From Clostridiales bacterium (GTDB taxonomy: Bacteria; Bacillota; Clostridia; Oscillospirales; Oscillospiraceae), in the NCBI GenBank assembly GCA_029265405.1, contig JAJUJI010000009.1, positions 64,001-114,653 of the forward strand: DNA of 50,653 bases, read 5' to 3'. The notes beneath the pieces were generated by a model. It was not told the DNA's origin, ran no database searches, and saw only the letters and a list, made by a program, of their open reading frames with translations. Made by a program: the position numbers and the translations under genes. The first letter of the stretch is position 1, and every line of letters begins with the position of its first letter. Positions 15,234-23,600 of the stretch are shown piece after piece.

Positions 15234-16250
15234 TTATAGCAGATTGATGACGAATTGTGCCGCGCTTATGGCAAGGAACAGCGCCACGCCCCAGGTTGCA
15301 TATACAATGGAAAACGCCTTTTCGTCCGGTATGGCGTCGTCCGGCTCGGCTACCATGAATCTGCGGCGCTCCCTTATGAGCAGGTAAACGCCCGCCGCGA
15401 CCAGAGCTAGCAGGGCAAGGCCATACGCCGCCAGAACGGCCATAGACGGAAGGGACGCTAAAAAACCGTTTATAAGCTCCACCTGATCTGCCGCTTTGCC
15501 CTTCAGCGAGTCCATTTTTGAAAATTTCAAAACGGCCGCGGACACCACAGTCCCCAAAAAATTGATAATCATGTGAAGTCCTACGGTATAGCGGATCCGG
15601 CCTGTCTTGATATAGATGAAGCCGAAAAGCAGCCCAAGGCCGTAGGCGTAGAAAAATTGATAGAAGTTGCCGTGAAACAAGCCGAAGGCCAGCGCGGAAA
15701 AGAAAAGCGCGGTTCTTTTGTCGATGCGGCCTATCCTGTCGATAAGGAGCTTTCTAAATATAAGCTCCTCCATCAGCGGCGCCAGCAGCACCGCAAAAAT
15801 AAACGTGACGTATATGTTCGACATCGACATCGCAGTTTCCAGCGGATTTCTTGCCGGCAAACGGAACAGGCTTTGCAGCGCCGACGTTACGCCGTAGCCG
15901 AGCAGGTTTAGCGGATACATTATTCCAAAGCACATAACCAGATACATTAAAAACTCTCTGGCGCTTATTCCGTTTTTAGCTACAGGCTTATCGATTGGCT
16001 TAGGCAGGGTATAGAGATAAACGGGAAAGGCAAGCAAATACAGCGGCAAAACCGAAATCAGCCAGATATACCAGTCGGACTCCATAAACTGCGGATATTT
16101 CAGCCTTATAAGCGCTGCGGCCAGGAACTGGACCGCGACGGTTATAAGCATTAATAGAGAGCAGGAGAGGCCTATGCGTGAAAAATACCGTTTAACTGGC
16201 CTGAAATCTACAGCCGCAGTGTTTTCTTCCACTAAAATACCTTCCTTCAT
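15234..16250 (-). CDS. CPBP-family intramembrane metalloprotease (CAAX-protease-like)
   Basis: About 338 aa with at least eight hydrophobic segments. The core LLAPLMEELIFRKLLIDRIG carries the EExxxR motif; LAFGLFHGNFYQFFYAYGLG and VGLHMIINFLG supply the two conserved histidine motifs of the CPBP (Abi/Rce1-like) family, glutamate- and histidine-dependent proteases inside the membrane. Bacterial members are linked to bacteriocin maturation or self-immunity, but many have unknown targets. The start is uncertain: the ATG at 16250 gives MKEGILVEENTAAVDF and is preferred, while an in-frame start at 16292 is possible; neither has a strong ribosome site. No bacteriocin gene is visible nearby. Confidence 0.85.
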   Translation of the reverse strand: MKEGILVEENTAAVDFRPVKRYFSRIGLSCSLLMLITVAVQFLAAALIRLKYPQFMESDWYIWLISVLPLYLLAFPVYLYTLPKPIDKPVAKNGISAREFLMYLVMCFGIMYPLNLLGYGVTSALQSLFRLPARNPLETAMSMSNIYVTFIFAVLLAPLMEELIFRKLLIDRIGRIDKRTALFFSALAFGLFHGNFYQFFYAYGLGLLFGFIYIKTGRIRYTVGLHMIINFLGTVVSAAVLKFSKMDSLKGKAADQVELINGFLASLPSMAVLAAYGLALLALVAAGVYLLIRERRRFMVAEPDDAIPDEKAFSIVYATWGVALFLAISAAQFVINLL

Positions 16251-16340
16251 TGTTCCCGGCAATATCATACGGCGCCGTAACGGCTCTAACAATAAGATAT
16301 GCGTTTAGTTGAATGCGCTATGAGCTTTGCTGTTCCAGCT

Positions 16341-16396
16341 AAAAATGCCGCTCGCGGCAACTTGAGCTGCTTTCCGCAGCGAAGCGCGCGAGCGGC
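16341..16396 (-). terminator. Terminator of the zinc-ribbon/Big2 gene
   Basis: Arms 16347-16356 and 16387-16396 (GCCGCTCGCG and complement) form a perfect 10-bp stem with a smaller hairpin (GCTGC/GCAGC) in the loop, followed on the minus strand by ATTTTT. Confidence 0.8.
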
Positions 16397-16402
16397 TCTA
16401 AC

Positions 16403-17278
16403 CTACTTGACCCTCACTATGCAGGTGAGCGTTGCGCCGTTTACGGTCACCTTAATTTCCGTCTTGCCGGAACCGACCGCGGTTACCTTTCCGTTTGCGT
16501 CAACTGTGGCTACGCTGCTGTCCGCCGAGGAATAAACGGCATCGCTTCCTTCCGGGGCGCCCTCCACCTTCAATGTGAAGGCTTCCTTTGTCGCACCGTT
16601 CAGCGTAACATCGCTGTGGCTTAGGCGCAGACCGCCGGACGAGCTGGAGCCCGTGCTTGAGCTCGTACCAGCGCCCGCAGGTGCTGAAGCGGTTACGCGC
16701 ACAATGCACTCTGTAGTAATACCGCCCGCCGAAGCGATAACGACCGTCGTACCCTTGTTGACTGCCTTTACAACGCCCTCCTCGCTGACCGTCGCCACAG
16801 CGGGATCCTCGGAAACCCAGGTAATCTCAGCATTTGTTCCGGCCGGAGATATGGTCGCTACCAGCTTGAACTCCTCGCCTATCTTAGATAATGTGAAGTC
16901 GTCCCGGTTTAGAACTATTGAATTAACGACCGGCGTAGGGGTTGGCGTTGGCGTCGGCTCGGGAGTAGGAGTGGGCGTCGGCGTCGCAGGCGGAGGCGTG
17001 ATATCCGTTACGCCCTCGTTTTCAGATTGTCCGGGCTTTTGAGTCGGCGTGCTTTCGGGGCTCTGGGTATTCAAGGTGCTGTTCACCAATACAATCACTG
17101 CCACTATAATAGCCAACAAAACGATGATGCCAAATATAAGCTTCCAGTTGGAATTTGCCGCTCCGGCGGTTCTCTTTCCGTCGCGGTTTTTCCTGGCGCC
17201 GCAATACGGGCATCTGCTTCTTACGGACGAATAGCGCCTGTCGCAGCGGCCGCATTTAACCTCATGAAATAGTCCCAT
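16403..17278 (-). CDS. Membrane-anchored zinc-ribbon protein with two Big2 Ig-like domains
   Basis: A 291-aa protein. A cytoplasmic zinc ribbon (CGRCDRRYSSVRSRCPYCG) is followed by a single membrane helix (LIFGIIVLLAIIVAVIVLV), a Pro/Thr/Glu linker with repeated PTPTPEP units, and two bacterial Ig-like Big2 domains. Each domain has the 'AEITWVSEDPAVATVSEEGV' / 'YSSADSSVATVDANGKV' pattern and ends in a CIVRV strand. The linker-domain arrangement projects the Big2 part outside the cell. The ATG at 17278 is chosen because GGAGG lies 6-7 nt upstream. Function is unknown; Big2 domains usually mediate adhesion or binding of wall material. It is monocistronic, with its own promoter and terminator. 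Confidence 0.85.
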   Translation of the reverse strand: MGLFHEVKCGRCDRRYSSVRSRCPYCGARKNRDGKRTAGAANSNWKLIFGIIVLLAIIVAVIVLVNSTLNTQSPESTPTQKPGQSENEGVTDITPPPATPTPTPTPEPTPTPTPTPVVNSIVLNRDDFTLSKIGEEFKLVATISPAGTNAEITWVSEDPAVATVSEEGVVKAVNKGTTVVIASAGGITTECIVRVTASAPAGAGTSSSTGSSSSGGLRLSHSDVTLNGATKEAFTLKVEGAPEGSDAVYSSADSSVATVDANGKVTAVGSGKTEIKVTVNGATLTCIVRVK

Positions 17279-17403
17279 AAACGCCCTCCGTTCGTGTATA
17301 TTAGCAACAATCGCATGCCGTTCACGCGGCATTGGGACGAGTATAAAGTATAATCAATAATAATTTAAGTAATATTCATAACTTATTGGTGCTCAACACT
17401 ACA

Positions 17404-17432
17404 ATAATACCCTTTTTGACCGTATTCGTCAA
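17404..17432 (-). promoter_or_regulatory. Promoter of the zinc-ribbon/Big2 gene with flanking direct repeats
   Basis: Minus-strand TTGACG (17427-17432) and TATTAT (17404-17409) are 17 nt apart. The nonamer GTCAAAAAG occurs twice in direct orientation with a 24-nt period (17436-17444 and 17412-17420): one copy just upstream of the -35 box, the other inside the spacer. They could be operator half-sites. The leader to the start codon is about 118 nt. Confidence 0.7.
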
Positions 17433-17587
17433 CGTCTTTTTGACGACGGGCTTAAAATAATGTTTCATTTTTTACGGGAAATTATCGCTCTAATCTCAGG
17501 CAGCGGTGCAAATTCGACCGAAAATAAAGATAAAAGTCAGTTTTCGGTTGTCTTCAAGCTGCGCTTTTATTGACAAGTCCATTAAGT

Positions 17588-17700
17588 CTTTCTCCGGATT
17601 CCGCCTCGCGACGGACACCATCGCCCTTTGGCTATGCTTTTCCCTCTGCCTGGCGGCTTCGGGGCTTTCACACTCCGGAATGTACGCTCACGCGGCGCAC
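17588..17700 (-). mobile_element. Group II intron 5' remnant (domain I fragment)
   Basis: On the minus strand the segment begins GTGCGCC at 17700, the usual start of a group II intron. It continues through GTGTGAAAGCCCCG and GGGAAAAGCATAGCC to a 32-nt block (17588-17619) that matches 50617-50648 of the intron at the window end in 28 positions. Two of the four differences swap a G-C for a C-G pair closing a GCGA tetraloop, so the hairpin is preserved. The sequence fades after 17588, with no reverse transcriptase and no domain V. Intron start lies directly after a terminator hairpin and two T residues, the insertion habit of class IIC introns. Confidence 0.7.
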
Positions 17701-17702
17701 AA

Positions 17703-17740
17703 ATGGCCGTTACCGTCGGTTTGCAGACGATAACGGCCAT
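17703..17740 (-). terminator. Terminator-like hairpin next to the intron remnant
   Basis: Arms 17703-17717 and 17726-17740 pair over 15 positions with one mismatch (ATGGCCGTTA core). On the minus strand it is followed by TT and then the GTGCG start of the intron remnant; on the plus strand by CTTTCATTTT. It may be an old gene terminator whose gene is gone. Confidence 0.7.
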
Positions 17741-17844
17741 CTTTCATTTTGCAGCTTTTGAGTGTGCTTTGGGTTCGCGCCGTTTTTAAGTTTATGAGCT
17801 TCGGTACAGCCCATTACTTGAACCTGCGGTTCGCAAAACGTCTT

Positions 17845-18106
17845 TGGGAAACTCGCCTAGCGTGCCTTCAGCTTTCAGTTAGCTTAGGCTTGCTATAAAT
17901 TAAAGTATTCCCGCAGGAATAAGAACAACCTAAAATAAGGAGTTTGCCCGAATTTTTCAGCGGTCTAAAACATATTATTATTTTGGGCTCCAGTTAAACC
18001 GGCTGTTTTCAGCCGCCGTCAAACAGAGCCTGAAAGTCTTAAAATCCGTATATTGGAGCCTTAGGCGGGTATACACCCGCCTAAAAGTGTTATAACGCTT
18101 TTCAAG
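17845..18106 (-). repeat. Dispersed intergenic repeat, copy B
   Basis: Partner of 4655-4917. The core block is 18011-18061 (41 of 51 identical to 4818-4868). Toward rpsR it ends with two minus-strand hairpins, an AAAAGCG...CACTTTT element at about 18084-18103 and a perfect GC-rich palindrome at 18061-18083. Outer limits are approximate. Confidence 0.6.
18061..18103 (-). terminator. Terminator of the rpsF-ssb-rpsR operon, inside repeat copy B
   Basis: Two consecutive hairpins follow rpsR on the minus strand: AAAAGCG paired with CACTTTT (18084-18103), then TTAGGCGGGT paired with its complement (18061-18083). Confidence 0.65.
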
Positions 18107-18133
18107 CAAGCCCTTTACTTATTATGCGTGCCG

Positions 18134-18397
18134 CTATTCGCTTACGTAGGGCAGCAGGGCTATCTGTCTGGCCCTCTTTATCGCCGTGGTCAGCTCCCGC
18201 TGATGCATGGCGCAGGTGCCTGTGGTCCTGCGGGGCAGGATCTTGCTGCGCTCGGAAATAAAGCGGCGAAGCTTTGCCGCGTCCTTATAGTCTATCACGC
18301 TGGTCTTGTCCGCGCAGAATTGGCAGACCTTCCTGCGCTTGCGCGAACGCGCCTGCTTTCCGTCCTTTTCGCCGGCGTCGTTATTCTTATAAGCCAT
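18134..18397 (-). CDS. rpsR: 30S ribosomal protein S18
   Basis: An 87-aa S18. The conserved VCQFCADK cysteine motif (zinc-type S18), [23 protein letters not shown] and [26 protein letters not shown] are all present. It binds S6 on the platform of the small subunit. The ATG at 18397 ([11 protein letters not shown]) is preferred to an in-frame start eight codons upstream because AAGGAG lies 12 nt before it. Last gene of rpsF-ssb-rpsR, 48 nt behind ssb. Confidence 0.97.
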   Translation of the reverse strand: MAYKNNDAGEKDGKQARSRKRRKVCQFCADKTSVIDYKDAAKLRRFISERSKILPRRTTGTCAMHQRELTTAIKRARQIALLPYVSE

Positions 18398-18445
18398 TGC
18401 TTTCTCACTCTCCTTAATCAATCAGTTTATCTGGCGGTGGCCGAA

Positions 18446-18925
18446 TTAAAACGGAAGCTCGCCGTCGTCGTCGATTTCGCTGAAATCGCCCTCAAGGGGA
18501 GAGGCCGTCTTTCCAAAGCCGCCGTAATTGTTGCCGCCCGAGTAGCCGCCCGTTCCCCCGTAGGAGTCTCCGGCTCCGGCAAGAGACGCGGCGCCTCCGT
18601 CCCGGCTTCTTTTGCTTTCTCCGAAGTAAACGTTGTCCGCCACCACCTCGGCAGTCCTGCGTTTGTTGCCGTCCCTATCCGTCCAGTCGCGCACCTGCAG
18701 CCTGCCGGTCACAACGGCCATTTGGCCCTTGGTAAAGTATTTGGACACAAACTCAGCCGTATTCCGCCATGCCACGATGTCTATAAAATCCGTCTGCTTT
18801 TCTTCACGGCTGCTGAAATCCCTGTCCACCGCAAGCGTAAAGCTTGCGACGGCCGCGCCGGCCGGTATGTGCTTCAGCTCGGGGTCTCTGGTAAGTCTGC
18901 CCATCAATACGATATGGTTCAGCAT
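18446..18925 (-). CDS. ssb: Single-stranded DNA-binding protein
   Basis: A 159-aa SSB. The OB fold occupies residues 1-105 (MLNHIVLMGRLTRDPELKHI, FIDIVAWRNTAEFVSKYF, TEVVADNVYFGE-type strand), followed by a Gly/Ser-rich linker with GGNNYGG repeats and the acidic tip DDDGELPF, which recruits repair and replication partners. The ATG has GGAGG 8 nt upstream. Position between rpsF and rpsR is the standard arrangement in bacteria. Confidence 0.97.
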   Translation of the reverse strand: MLNHIVLMGRLTRDPELKHIPAGAAVASFTLAVDRDFSSREEKQTDFIDIVAWRNTAEFVSKYFTKGQMAVVTGRLQVRDWTDRDGNKRRTAEVVADNVYFGESKRSRDGGAASLAGAGDSYGGTGGYSGGNNYGGFGKTASPLEGDFSEIDDDGELPF

Positions 18926-18940
18926 AACAAAACCTCCGTA

Positions 18941-19237
18941 TTATTCTTCGACCGCCGTTACAAGAGAACGCATGACGCCGTCCGTTATGCCGAGTATGCG
19001 CTTAAGCTCAGCCGGGAATTCGGGGCCGGATGAGAACTTCATGAGCACATAATAGCCTTCGCTCATATCGTTAATAAGATATGCCAGGCGTCTCTTTCCC
19101 CACTCGTTGACCTCTCCGAGCGTCCCGTTGGCTTCGATCAAGGATTTGAACTTATCTACGAGCGCCTTTATATCGTCTTCGCTTCTGGTGGCGTCAATGA
19201 TATACATGAGCTCGTACTTCGACACGGTTTTCGCCAT
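18941..19237 (-). CDS. rpsF: 30S ribosomal protein S6
   Basis: A 98-aa S6 starting MAKTVSKYELMYIIDATRSE, with the conserved NEWGKRRLAYLINDMSEGYYVLMKF core and the closing LGITDGVMRSLVTAVEE. The ATG at 19237 has AGGAGG 9-10 nt upstream; a longer in-frame start at 19318 would add unrelated residues translated from the leader. S6 pairs with S18 in ribosome assembly and, in many bacteria, the complex represses its own operon. Confidence 0.97.
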   Translation of the reverse strand: MAKTVSKYELMYIIDATRSEDDIKALVDKFKSLIEANGTLGEVNEWGKRRLAYLINDMSEGYYVLMKFSSGPEFPAELKRILGITDGVMRSLVTAVEE

Positions 19238-19388
19238 TGTTTTGCACCTCCTTTTGGACATTTGGCTTGCGTTTTGCGCAAGCAAGGATGCAGGCTGCCG
19301 CGCAATTTCAGCAGTCAAGATAAAGCTTTACCGGCTTCAGGCTGTTGCGGCGCTCGGCAGCCGATGCTTACAGCAAATAAGCCTTATA
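19238..19388 (-). promoter_or_regulatory. Structured leader of rpsF, possible S6:S18 autoregulatory element
   Basis: The ~145-nt leader can fold AAGC...GCTT around CGGCTG/CAGCC with CCG trinucleotides in the loops, which is reminiscent of the S6:S18 mRNA motif. A perfect 7-bp hairpin (19265-19271 with 19277-19283) sits just upstream of the ribosome-binding site. The match to the published motif is only by eye. Confidence 0.35.
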
Positions 19389-19416
19389 ATTATACACGCC
19401 GGACAGAATTTGTCAA
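19389..19416 (-). promoter_or_regulatory. Promoter of rpsF-ssb-rpsR
   Basis: Minus-strand TTGACA (19411-19416) and TATAAT (19389-19394), both perfect, with a 16-nt spacer. Confidence 0.88.
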
Positions 19417-19432
19417 CGCTTTTTCATGATTT

Positions 19433-19921
19433 TCAATCTTTATCAATCATGGATTTAAAAAACGGTATCTTGGGCAAAAAAGTCATAAGCGGCAGGCCCA
19501 GCACATACATGACCGCTATTTCGCCGACAAACACCTGGGCTCCGTAGGTGACAAACGCCGTCCAAAATATGTCCCGGCTTAATACCCAGGCAAGCACCGC
19601 CCCGATTACCACGCCGTTAACCGCCGCAGGCGGCAGGCAGGCTAGAAATCTAGATTTGGTTTTGGACGTGGCAAACGCCGCGATAAGGGTAGCCAGCGAG
19701 CCGAAAACAATATCCAGAGGGCCGTTGCCTCCGACCAGGTTGGCTATAGCACAGCCGACGGTCAGCCCCCAAATTGATTCGGGAAAAAACCAGGGCATGA
19801 CGCACAGCGCTTCTGATACGCGGAATTGCAGCGGACCGTAGCTGATGGGCGCTGCGACGATAGTCAGCGCCGCGTATGCCGCTCCTATCACGGCGGCACG
19901 GGTAAGCTTTTCAAGATTCAT
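19433..19921 (-). CDS. queT: QueT-type queuosine precursor transporter
   Basis: About 162 aa, nearly all hydrophobic, with five to six membrane segments. The opening (MNLEKLTRAAVIGAAYAALT) and LQFRVSEALCVMPWFFPESIWGLTVGCAIANL followed by DIVFGSLATLIAA are the signature of the QueT family, S-components of ECF transporters for a queuine or preQ0/preQ1-like precursor. The start is uncertain between ATGs at 19921 and 19930; upstream in-frame starts would overlap queH and encode non-membrane sequence. It follows queH by about 20-28 nt, so uptake and the last reduction step are co-transcribed. No ECF core subunits are in this window. Confidence 0.88.
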   Translation of the reverse strand: MNLEKLTRAAVIGAAYAALTIVAAPISYGPLQFRVSEALCVMPWFFPESIWGLTVGCAIANLVGGNGPLDIVFGSLATLIAAFATSKTKSRFLACLPPAAVNGVVIGAVLAWVLSRDIFWTAFVTYGAQVFVGEIAVMYVLGLPLMTFLPKIPFFKSMIDKD

Positions 19922-19949
19922 GTGAGGCATCCATTCTTCGATATCAATT

Positions 19950-20540
19950 TCATGTAGTAAAACGGCATCCGCAATAATTCTGCCTGTATATGCCGTATTT
20001 CTTGCATAGCTCAATTGAGCGCTGATAGCCTCCGCGCTTTTTAAAGTCCGAATAAAGCCAGTTGACGCCGTATTCGGAGCTGAGCGAGGCACCTATGCCG
20101 TTTATAACCTCCGCTTTTTTATTAGGGCCGACGGTAAGCGTCGTGCAGAACCAATCGTAGCCTTCTTTTTTCGCCTTTTCCGCCGTCCTTCTCAGACGCA
20201 GGCCGAAGCAGGCAGCACAGCGGCTCCCGCCTTCTCTTTCCCCTTCCAGCCCACGGACTGCCGCCCTGTAGGTTTCGCTCTCGTACTCCCCTGCCTCGAA
20301 ACGTACCGGAAACGCGGCGAGCAGCTTATCGAATTCCCCCAGCCTCAGGGCGTACTCGTCGTATGGCATTATGTTCGGATTATAATAATATAAAGTAATA
20401 TCGAAATGCCCGCACAGGCATTCCAGCACATATGAGGAGCAGGGAGCGCAGCAGGCGTGCATAAGCAGCGAAGGCTTTTTGCCGCCCGTTCCGAGGCTCA
20501 GCCCGCATATTATATTTTCAAGCGTCGATTGATAATTCAT
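19950..20540 (-). CDS. queH: Epoxyqueuosine reductase QueH
   Basis: A 196-aa DUF208 protein. Conserved cysteines occur as HACCAPCSSYVLECL, GSRCAACFGLRL and the C-terminal YCGC. The family phrases YYYNPNIMPYDEY, WFCTTLTVGPNKKAEVINGIG and DFKKRGGYQRSIELCKKYGIYRQ are present. QueH performs the final reduction of epoxyqueuosine to queuosine in tRNA wobble position 34, replacing cobalamin-dependent QueG, and binds a 4Fe-4S cluster plus another metal. Context supports this: queT follows. It diverges from mfd across a ~135-nt gap. Confidence 0.95.
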   Translation of the reverse strand: MNYQSTLENIICGLSLGTGGKKPSLLMHACCAPCSSYVLECLCGHFDITLYYYNPNIMPYDEYALRLGEFDKLLAAFPVRFEAGEYESETYRAAVRGLEGEREGGSRCAACFGLRLRRTAEKAKKEGYDWFCTTLTVGPNKKAEVINGIGASLSSEYGVNWLYSDFKKRGGYQRSIELCKKYGIYRQNYCGCRFTT

Positions 20541-20564
20541 GCTTAAATACTATCATAATTCCGC

Positions 20565-20593
20565 TTGATATGGCAATAGTTTTGATATAGTAT
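20565..20593 (+). promoter_or_regulatory. Likely promoter of mfd
   Basis: TTGATA (20565-20570), a 17-nt spacer and TAGTAT (20588-20593) lie about 85 nt before the mfd start. The same AT-rich patch must also hold the queH promoter on the other strand, for which I see only weak candidates. Confidence 0.5.
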
Positions 20594-20676
20594 AAAGCAC
20601 AGCGCTACCCGGCCGGCTCCGGCTAGCGTCGTTGCGCCGTTCCCTCGGTTTTCTAAATAATGAAAGGCTTAACCTT

Positions 20677-23600
20677 ATGACGGCACTTACGCGGGCATTA
20701 AAGCCCGACAAAGATTTCAGCGAGCTGCTCTCCCGCCTGGAATACGGCGGCTGTCCGCTGGTTTACAGCGGTCTTGGCGGCATACACAAGGCACATGCGG
20801 CGGCCTCCGTGCGCGCGCTTGCCTCCCGTCCGCTTGCGGTTGTCTGCCCGGACGAGCTTGAGGCCGAGCGCATGAGGGCCGATTTGGCCGTGCTCACAGG
20901 CGAGAAGGTCCTCGGGCTGACCGCGCGCGAGTTTGTTTTTTTCAGCGCCGACAGCGTTTCCCGTTCCTATGAGCACGAGAGGCTAAACGCTCTGTACCAA
21001 ATGGCCCGCGGCACGGCAAGCGTCATAGTAGCCACCCCCGACGCGCTGATGCAGCGCACGCTGCCCTTGACGCGGCTTTTGAGTTCCTCGCTCGAAATTA
21101 GGCTGGGCGAGGAGCTTTCCCCCCCGGCCCTTGCGGAAGCTCTCCTGCTTGCCGGCTACAGGCGCTCGGACGAGGTGGAGGGAGCAGGACAATTTGCCGC
21201 CCGCGGCGGGATAGTCGATTTCTTTTCCCCGGCCTACGAACAGCCCGTCCGAGTCGATTTCTACGGCGACGAAATCGACTCTATGGGTCTTTTTGATATA
21301 TCGACGCAGCGCCGGACCGAAAATATAGACGCCGCAACCGTGCTGCCCACTGCGGAGTGTCTGCCCTGTCTGGCCGACGGGGGCGCCGCCGGCTTTGCGC
21401 AAAGGCTGGGGGACTTTTTGAAGCGTCTGGAAAAACGAAGGAACCCGCCAAGGACGCTGATAGAAAATATCAAGGCCGACCTTGGAAAAATAAGCAATTT
21501 TCTTTCCTTCAGCGCCTCGGACAAATACTTCGAGCTTATATATTCGGACTTTTCCACCGCCGCCGACTATCTGCCGTCCGACGCCGTGGTTTTTATCTGC
21601 GAGCCGGCGCGCTGCGGCGAGAGAGGTAAAAATTACGCCTGGCAGCTTAATCAGGACTGCGAGGCCCTGATGGAAGCCCATAGCATTGAAGGGAGCCACG
21701 CCAATTTTTATAAGAGCTGGGAGGAGATCTGCGAAAAGCTGGCCGACAGACCCGTCGTTATGGCCGACAGCTTCCGTGGCGGCTCCTATCCTCTGGCCCC
21801 CCGCGCGCTTTTGAACATGACGGCAAAGCAGCTTCCCTCCTACGGCGGCAGCCTTTCGACCGCCGCCGGAGATATAATACACTATCTCAAAGACGGCTAC
21901 AGAACCGTCGTGCTCTGCTCCGACAGGCGCAAGGCGGAGCTTATGAGCGAGTATCTGTCAAACAACGGCATCGCCCCTTCTATAGATTTCGCTCTCTCCG
22001 AGCTGCCCAAGCCCTCCGCCTGCGCGGTTTCAGTCGGTGCGCTGTCGGCCGGCTTCGAATACCCGGGGCTAAAGCTTGCGGTTATAACCGAGGGTCAGCT
22101 TGCCGCTTATTCCGCAAGAACCCCGGCAAAAAAGAAAGGCTCGGGAAACCGCAAAAGGCTCCAGAGCTTTACCGACCTGAGCAAGGGCGATCTTGTGGTG
22201 CACGAAAACCACGGCATAGGGCGCTTTGTCGGCATTTTCAGGCTGGCCGTGGACGGAGTCGAAAAGGATTACATCAAGATCGCATACGCCGGCACAGACA
22301 GCCTGTACGTTCCCGCAACGCAGCTTGACATGGTTTCCAAGTACATCGGGTCGGGAGGCGAAGAAGCCCCGGTCCGCCTCAATAAGCTGGGCGGTTCAGA
22401 TTGGAGCAGAACAAAGGCTAAGGCCAAGAGCGCGGCAAAGGACCTGGCTTCCGGGCTCATCCAGCTTTACGCCGAACGGGCGCGGAGACCGGGCTACGCC
22501 TTTCCGCCGGATACCGTCTGGCAGCAGGACTTTGAAAGCGGTTTTGAATACGACGAAACCGAGGACCAGCTAAGGGCCATCGCGGAAATCAAAGCCGATA
22601 TGGAAAAACCCGCCCCAATGGACAGGCTGCTTTGCGGCGACGTGGGCTTCGGCAAAACGGAGGTCGCCTTCCGCGCGGTAATGAAGTGCGTCATGGGCGG
22701 GAAGCAGGCCGCCATACTGGTTCCGACGACCGTACTTGCCCAGCAGCACTATGTTACCGCGGTAAAGCGCTTTGCTGGCTTTCCCGTCCGAATAGAGGTG
22801 CTGAGCCGCTTCCGCTCGCCTGCGGAAATAAAGCAGGCTTTGAAGTCAATAAAGGACGGTACTGCGGACATTGCGATAGGCACGCACCGCCTTCTGCAAA
22901 AGGACGTGAAATTCAAGGACCTGGGCCTGCTGATAGTGGATGAGGAGCAGCGCTTCGGAGTGTCGCACAAGGAGCGGCTGAAGGAAATAAGCCGCAACAT
23001 CGACGTGCTCACCCTTTCCGCAACTCCCATACCCCGCACCCTAAACATGGCTCTTGCCGGCCTTCGGGATATGTCGTCCATTGAAGAGCCTCCCGTTGGC
23101 CGCCACCCGGTGCAGACCTACGTTATGGAGCACGACTGGTCGGTTATCGCAGACGCGATAAAGCGCGAGATATCCCGAGGCGGGCAGGTCTACTATCTTC
23201 ACAACAGGGTTGAAACGATTGAACGCTGCGCCGCCATGGTTGCAAAGCTTGTTGAAGGCGTTTCCGTGGCTATAGCGCACGGGCAAATGGACGAGGACAA
23301 CCTGAATACTGTCATGGACAAGATGGCTGCCGGCGAGGTGCAGGTGCTTGTCTGCACGACTATTATCGAAACCGGCATAGACATACCCAACGTCAATACT
23401 CTCATCATCGAGGACGCCGACAGGCTGGGCCTTGCCCAGCTTCATCAGATAAGGGGACGCGTCGGCAGAAGCTCGCGCCGCGCCTTCGCCTATTTCACCT
23501 TCCGCCGCGGAAAGATCCTTTCCGAGGTCGCAAACAAGCGCCTTTCAACCATACGCGAATACGCGGAGTTCAACTCCGGCTTCAAAATAGCCATGCGCGA

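Larger units (their letters stand above)
17433..18133. other. Gene-free stretch between the Big2 gene and rpsR
   Basis: No credible gene in ~700 bases; the small ORFs at 17506-17733 and 17570-17761 are translations of a structured RNA remnant. It contains a group II intron fragment (17588-17700), a terminator-like hairpin (17703-17740) and dispersed repeat copy B (17845-18106). I see nothing recognisable in 17741-17844. Confidence 0.6.

Noticed and set aside
16930-16995. Short tandem repeat that might be an array
   Set aside because: It encodes the PTPTPEP linker of the Big2 protein, not a CRISPR or satellite.
17506-17733. 75-codon plus-strand ORF
   Set aside because: It overlaps the group II intron remnant and a terminator hairpin and has no ribosome site.
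18128-19033. 301-codon plus-strand ORF
   Set aside because: It is antisense to rpsR, ssb and rpsF, all of which are unambiguous.
20541-20631. PreQ1 riboswitch before queH
   Set aside because: The gap is short and lacks the preQ1 aptamer pattern.
20983-21882. 299-codon minus-strand ORF
   Set aside because: Shadow of mfd on the opposite strand.
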